Origin: DAOUCV01 sp034432095
Lineage (GTDB): Bacteria > Chloroflexota > Dehalococcoidia > Dehalococcoidales > UBA2162
Length of the DNA stretch: 17,385 nt
Assembly (NCBI GenBank): GCA_034432095.1
Contig: DAOUCV010000045.1
Location: 1 to 17,385, forward strand
Reading direction: 5' to 3'
Every line of letters starts with the position of its first letter. The stretch's first letter is position 1. A program made the position numbers and the translations under genes. Positions 14,218 to 17,385 of the stretch are shown here, in pieces. The notes beneath the pieces are model-generated. The model was not told the DNA's origin and made no database searches. It saw only the letters and a list, made by a program, of their open reading frames with translations.

Positions 14218-15617
14218 CTTTTCGCCTCCTTATTCAGAATAGACCTCTGACCGGGGCTCCAATGCTCTCCCCCCGCCCCGCCCCTAGAGGGTCCTGAATT
14301 GAGTTCTCTGTTCATCCTGAGGATAGTCTCCCTTTCCTCAAGCCAACGATTAAACTCCATCTCCGGGTCCTCGACTCCGACCTCATCCATAGCCCTACGC
14401 CTTGAATGAATGCCGCTCTGAATCAATATCTGTTCATTAGCCACCAGCTTATCTAAGTCCTGTGGTAACAGCGGCCCCCAGACTACCTTTAACCGGTTGT
14501 CCCCAAAATTCTCATTCCGGTATTTCTCTAGGAGTTTGAGGACCAGTCTGTTTCTGCGGTTGTAGGCAACTGTCCGGATAATCCTTTTGCGTCTCACCTT
14601 CTGCAGGAGTGGTTGAAGCTCAATCTCAAGGGCTACGCCGGACAGGTCCCTCTCCGTACCGCCGAAGGCGGCCCTGGGCGATTCAGATAAGTCGTGCAGG
14701 ATTCTATAGAGCAAATTGATGTAATCTATGTGCAGCCCAACGCCGCCACCCTGGAGCAGGTCCAGCAGATAGGCTTTGGCATCCTCAGGTATGTTCCACA
14801 CCGCCCCCGGCCTGACGGCAATGTCCTCGGCTTCCTCAACATTTTCCAAGACAGCGATAGGGTTACCTGAGAGCTCGAGTATCTTTGATAGCTGCGATGT
14901 CGCCCGATTCAGTTCTCGCTGCGGCTCCATAATCTGAGACAAATCGGATATGCCCCAGAACTTCTTCGGCTCCCTCAGATTGGGATAAATAACGAACGGT
15001 ATGAAGCCATAGGGATTGGGTTTCTTCTCAACCTGAATACCGTCAATCCATAGCTCAAAGTCCTGAACCGTCCATAGCTCGATAATGCTGGCTGTCTTAC
15101 CCTTAGCCTTTATTCTGTAGAGGCTTTCTGCCGTATCCTGGGTGAGGTTATACTTTGAGGCCACCCTCCAGACCTTTGAGGTATCATCTCCAACCCACCA
15201 GGCATGGATGCCCTGAATATCTGGAGCGGTAATCCTGACGCGCTTCTCTTCAGCATCCCAGATAACCTTATAGCAGGCATCACCAAGGATGGCACAATCA
15301 ATCTCGGTCTCAAAGTCAAGCTGTTCTAAGTTATTATCCTCATATACTTCCTCTAAGGCGAGCTGTGCTCTCTTGGCTCTGGCTCTAGCCTCATCTGAGT
15401 CTTCTACTGGCTCAACAGTAAAATGGACACCCGACATCAGGTATGAGGTAACCTTATCAATAAATACCTTGGCGTAGTTAAAGGTCAGGCGTTTCTCCCC
15501 CCGCCTCTCCCTCCCCTCCCAGTGAATGCCATGATAGAAATCAAGGAGTTCTTTATATCGCTTGAGTCTCTCTATATCACGGCGGCCTAACTCTTGAGGG
15601 TTAAAATCTTCATTCAT
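14202..15617 (-). CDS. phage portal protein, SPP1 gp6-like
   Basis: A 471-residue portal-type protein, which forms the dodecameric DNA channel at one capsid vertex. The clip/wing region includes RYKELLDFYHGIHWEGRERRG, then FNYAKVFIDKVTSYLMSG (a hallmark of the SPP1_gp6 family), then ELDFETEIDCAILGDACYKV. The core carries NPYGFIPFVIYPN, FWGISDLSQIMEPQRELN and GTERDLSGVALEIELQPLLQKV. Length is close to the SPP1 portal (503). I prefer the ATG at 15617, with AAGGGG eight bases upstream, over an in-frame start at 15653 inside the HTH gene. The 5' end overlaps the HTH stop by 8 bp and the 3' end overlaps the scaffold start by 16 bp. The expected partner, a large terminase, is missing. Confidence 0.88.
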   Translation of the reverse strand: MNEDFNPQELGRRDIERLKRYKELLDFYHGIHWEGRERRGEKRLTFNYAKVFIDKVTSYLMSGVHFTVEPVEDSDEARARAKRAQLALEEVYEDNNLEQLDFETEIDCAILGDACYKVIWDAEEKRVRITAPDIQGIHAWWVGDDTSKVWRVASKYNLTQDTAESLYRIKAKGKTASIIELWTVQDFELWIDGIQVEKKPNPYGFIPFVIYPNLREPKKFWGISDLSQIMEPQRELNRATSQLSKILELSGNPIAVLENVEEAEDIAVRPGAVWNIPEDAKAYLLDLLQGGGVGLHIDYINLLYRILHDLSESPRAAFGGTERDLSGVALEIELQPLLQKVRRKRIIRTVAYNRRNRLVLKLLEKYRNENFGDNRLKVVWGPLLPQDLDKLVANEQILIQSGIHSRRRAMDEVGVEDPEMEFNRWLEERETILRMNRELNSGPSRGGAGGEHWSPGQRSILNKEAKSWMMN

Positions 15618-15921
15618 TCTGCTGACCCCTTCTATTTGAGTTTCCCAGAGCAACCTTCAACGCCCTCTGCACCGTGCGCTGGCTGACGCCAAACATCTGT
15701 GCCAGTTCCTTTACCCCTTTCCCGTCAGTCGTAAAAAGCCTGGCCATCTCTTTGGCTCGCAATCTCTTCAACCAGCGCCGTTTGCCTCCCGGCTCCTCGT
15801 AGATACACTTTGAAAATGGGCAGTTAAGGCAGGAGTCGGCAAGCTCACAGCCCTCATCCCGATAGTGGCAATATTCCGGCGGCAGGTCCAGCTCAACTTC
15901 ATTCCTTCCTTCCATCTCCAT
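15610..15921 (-). CDS. cysteine-rich helix-turn-helix protein, first gene of the cassette
   Basis: A 103-residue protein with two parts. Residues 18-39 hold five cysteines (Cys18, Cys25, Cys31, Cys34, Cys39, plus His19), spaced C-x6-C-x5-C-x2-C-x4-C, suited to zinc or Fe-S. After a basic linker (KRRWLKRLRAKEMARLF) comes an HTH, GVKELAQMFGVSQRTVQRALK (about residues 69-89), of the sigma-like/resolvase-tail type. It could be a cassette regulator or a small-terminase-like DNA-binding subunit; position before the portal allows either. The ATG at 15921 has GGAG eight bases upstream. It is driven by a promoter overlapped by a LexA-type palindrome. Confidence 0.72.
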   Translation of the reverse strand: MEMEGRNEVELDLPPEYCHYRDEGCELADSCLNCPFSKCIYEEPGGKRRWLKRLRAKEMARLFTTDGKGVKELAQMFGVSQRTVQRALKVALGNSNRRGQQNE

Positions 15922-15965
15922 TTCTTACTCTCCAGATCATCTCTATCTCACCTCATGTCTTGATT

Positions 15966-15995
15966 AAATTAGCACATATGTTCTAATCCAGTCAA
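15966..15995 (-). promoter_or_regulatory. cassette promoter overlapped by a LexA-type palindrome
   Basis: On the minus strand, TTGACT (15995-15990) and TAATTT (15971-15966) with a TGC extension are 18 bp apart. The spacer is filled by a 20-bp palindrome at 15968-15987, minus-strand ATTAGAACATATGTGCTAAT, symmetric at all but one pair. Its centre GAACATATGTGC differs by one base from the Gram-positive LexA consensus GAAC-N4-GTTC. A protein bound there would block RNA polymerase. The promoter lies about 45 bp upstream of the HTH start codon. Confidence 0.6.
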
Positions 15996-16042
15996 CCCTA
16001 TTTTGTCACTTTTTGATTGAACGTATGGAAACCCATCCCCCT

Positions 16043-16113
16043 GCCCCCTTTCCTTGACAAGGGAAGGGGGCAATTTTGTAAAAGAGGGTGGGGCGCTTTA
16101 GCGCCACCCTCTT
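16043..16113. repeat. palindromic repeat element between the cassette and eno
   Basis: First hairpin 16043-16071 (GCCCCCTTTCCTT-gac-AAGGGAAGGGGGC, one mismatch), spacer AATTTTGTAA, then second hairpin 16082-16113 (AAGAGGGTG...GCGC-TTTA-GCGC...CACCCTCTT). It is the largest copy of the family. It sits between divergent genes, so a terminator role is unlikely. Confidence 0.65.
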
Positions 16114-16162
16114 AAACTCCTTTCATTTCACTTTTTGGGATTAAGGGGGTGAGGTTGGTATT

Positions 16163-16192
16163 TTGCCAACACTCGGACTCAGGTGATATAAT
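16163..16192 (+). promoter_or_regulatory. eno promoter
   Basis: TTGCCA (16163-16168) and a perfect TATAAT (16187-16192) are 18 bp apart. The predicted start near 16199 leaves a leader of about 29 nt with GAGG close to the GTG start. Confidence 0.6.
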
Positions 16193-16227
16193 GGCAATAT
16201 TTATTAAAGTAAGATAATCGAGGCAAA

Positions 16228-17385
16228 GTGCCAACTATTAGTCATATCAAAGCCAGAGAAATCCTGGATTCCAGGGGCAACCCCACACTGGAGGTTGAGG
16301 TAGTCTTATCCGATGGCGCGAAAGGCCGGGCGGCGGTGCCCTCCGGAGCCAGCACGGGAAAGTATGAAGCATTAGAACTCCGGGACGGGGATAAGTCCCG
16401 ATTTAATGGACTGGGTGTTCTAAAGGCGGTAACCAATGTTAATCAGGCCATTGCTACTGCCCTGACCGGAATGCCAGTCACCGACCAGACAGCTATTGAC
16501 CGCAAGTTAGTAGAGCTTGACGGCACCGGGAACAAATCACGCCTCGGAGCCAATGCCATTCTGGGAGTGTCCCTAGCCGTAGCTTATGCCTCGGCGAATT
16601 CGGCTGGTGTCCCCCTGTACCACTATCTGGGTAAAGCCGACAGATACACTCTGCCCGTACCGCTCATGAACATCCTTAACGGCGGTAAGCATGTCAATAG
16701 CTCAACAGATTTCCAGGAGTTTATGGTCGTGCCCGCCGGAGCCTCAAGCTTCCGTCAAGCCCTGCAAATGGGGGCTGAAGTGTACCACTCCCTGAAAAAG
16801 GTACTTAAGGACAAAGGACTGAATACCAATGTCGGCGATGAGGGCGGCTTTGCCCCCTCCCTGCCAAATAAAGAGGCGATAGAGGCAGTCCTATCAGCCA
16901 TTGAAAAAGCCGGCTACAAGCCGGGCAGGGATTGCTTTATCGCTCTGGACCCCGCCGCCAGTGAATTCTATAAGAATGGTAAATACTCCCTGGTGGGAGA
17001 AGGTGCTTCATTGAGCACTAGCGAAATGGTAGAGTACTATGTTGAGTGGGCATCCATTTACCCCATCATCAGCCTTGAGGATGGAATGGCTGAGGACGAC
17101 TGGGAAGGCTGGCAGTTACTGACTCAAAAATTGGGCAGCAAAGTCCAGCTTGTCGGTGATGACCTCTACACCACCAATGTCAACCGCTTGAGCACAGGTA
17201 TCAAGCTCAAAGTCTCCAATTCCGTCCTTATCAAACCTAACCAGATTGGCACCCTTAGCGAGACGATAGCCTGTATTCGAATGGCAAGGCAGGCGGGCTG
17301 GACAACGGTAATCAGCCACCGTTCCGGTGAGACGGAAGATACCACCATTGCCGACCTCGCTGTAGGTCTGAATATGGGGCAGATT
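16228..17385 (+). CDS. eno: enolase (3' end outside the window)
   Basis: Phosphopyruvate hydratase of glycolysis, converting 2-phosphoglycerate to phosphoenolpyruvate in the cytoplasm; it needs Mg2+. The first 386 codons are present and uninterrupted; enolases are about 420-430 residues, so roughly 40 are missing. It opens with ISHIKAREILDSRGNPTLEVE and the mobile loop SGASTG. Key residues by family are Glu205 in VGDEGGFAPS, metal ligands Asp241 (ALDPAASEFY), Glu284 (LEDGMAEDDW) and Asp311 (VGDDLYTTN), catalytic Lys336 (LIKPNQIGT), and SHRSGET at 363-369. The ligand helix reads NGGKHVNSSTDFQEFM, slightly unlike the enterobacterial form. The GTG at 16228 is chosen for the N-terminal match, with GAGG a few bases upstream. 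It is divergent from the phage-like cassette. Confidence 0.97.
   Translation, partial: MPTISHIKAREILDSRGNPTLEVEVVLSDGAKGRAAVPSGASTGKYEALELRDGDKSRFNGLGVLKAVTNVNQAIATALTGMPVTDQTAIDRKLVELDGTGNKSRLGANAILGVSLAVAYASANSAGVPLYHYLGKADRYTLPVPLMNILNGGKHVNSSTDFQEFMVVPAGASSFRQALQMGAEVYHSLKKVLKDKGLNTNVGDEGGFAPSLPNKEAIEAVLSAIEKAGYKPGRDCFIALDPAASEFYKNGKYSLVGEGASLSTSEMVEYYVEWASIYPIISLEDGMAEDDWEGWQLLTQKLGSKVQLVGDDLYTTNVNRLSTGIKLKVSNSVLIKPNQIGTLSETIACIRMARQAGWTTVISHRSGETEDTTIADLAVGLNMGQI

Noticed and set aside
9104..15921. Tailocin or contractile injection system
   Set aside because: No sheath, tube or baseplate wedge genes; portal, scaffold and capsid point to a head-based particle.
16043..16113. Phage attachment site at the cassette edge
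   Set aside because: The segment is a copy of the dispersed palindromic family, no matching direct repeat was found at the other border near 9090, and no integrase is present.

Overview
The window looks like bacterial chromosome, probably Chloroflexota of the Dehalococcoidia type. This rests on gene content and family resemblance: an rpsU-yqeY pair, a large PurL with PurS-like repeats at its N-terminus, a COG2509-type FAD protein, and a Gram-positive-type LexA-like site. No rRNA or other marker settles the taxonomy.

Left part (1-1959): a C-terminal fragment of an IS110-family transposase, followed by about 1.36 kb without a convincing gene. This stretch holds several hairpins, a short degenerate tandem repeat and two terminator-like structures, and may be a decayed insertion-sequence landing zone.

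Housekeeping block on the minus strand (1960-7124): a COG2509-type FAD-dependent oxidoreductase, then rpsU and yqeY from their own extended -10 promoter, then purL. It faces away from a plus-strand regulatory operon (7212-9088) that encodes a small XRE repressor, a soluble histidine kinase with no sensor domain and an OmpR/PhoB-type response regulator. The two units share a compact divergent promoter, and the XRE gene appears to be leaderless.

Phage-like cassette on the minus strand (9104-15921): nine compact co-directional genes fit between the response regulator and enolase. In order of transcription they are a Cys-rich HTH protein, portal, a scaffold-like protein with an apparent frameshift, major capsid protein, head-completion-like protein, a DUF6582-like protein, a two-TM protein, a large baseplate-hub-like protein with a propeller-like region, and a small OB-like protein. 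No large terminase, integrase, head protease, tail tube, tape measure or lysin is present, although both flanks are host genes. The promoter carries a near-perfect 20-bp palindrome containing a LexA-type half site (GAACATATG). I read this as a reduced, possibly domesticated, damage-inducible capsid cassette. It is the most interesting object in the window.

Right end (16228-17385): the first 386 codons of enolase, running off the window, behind its own promoter.

A family of two-hairpin palindromic repeats is scattered through host and phage-like parts alike (about 4.6, 11.9, 12.7 and 16.05 kb). One copy lies in frame inside purL.
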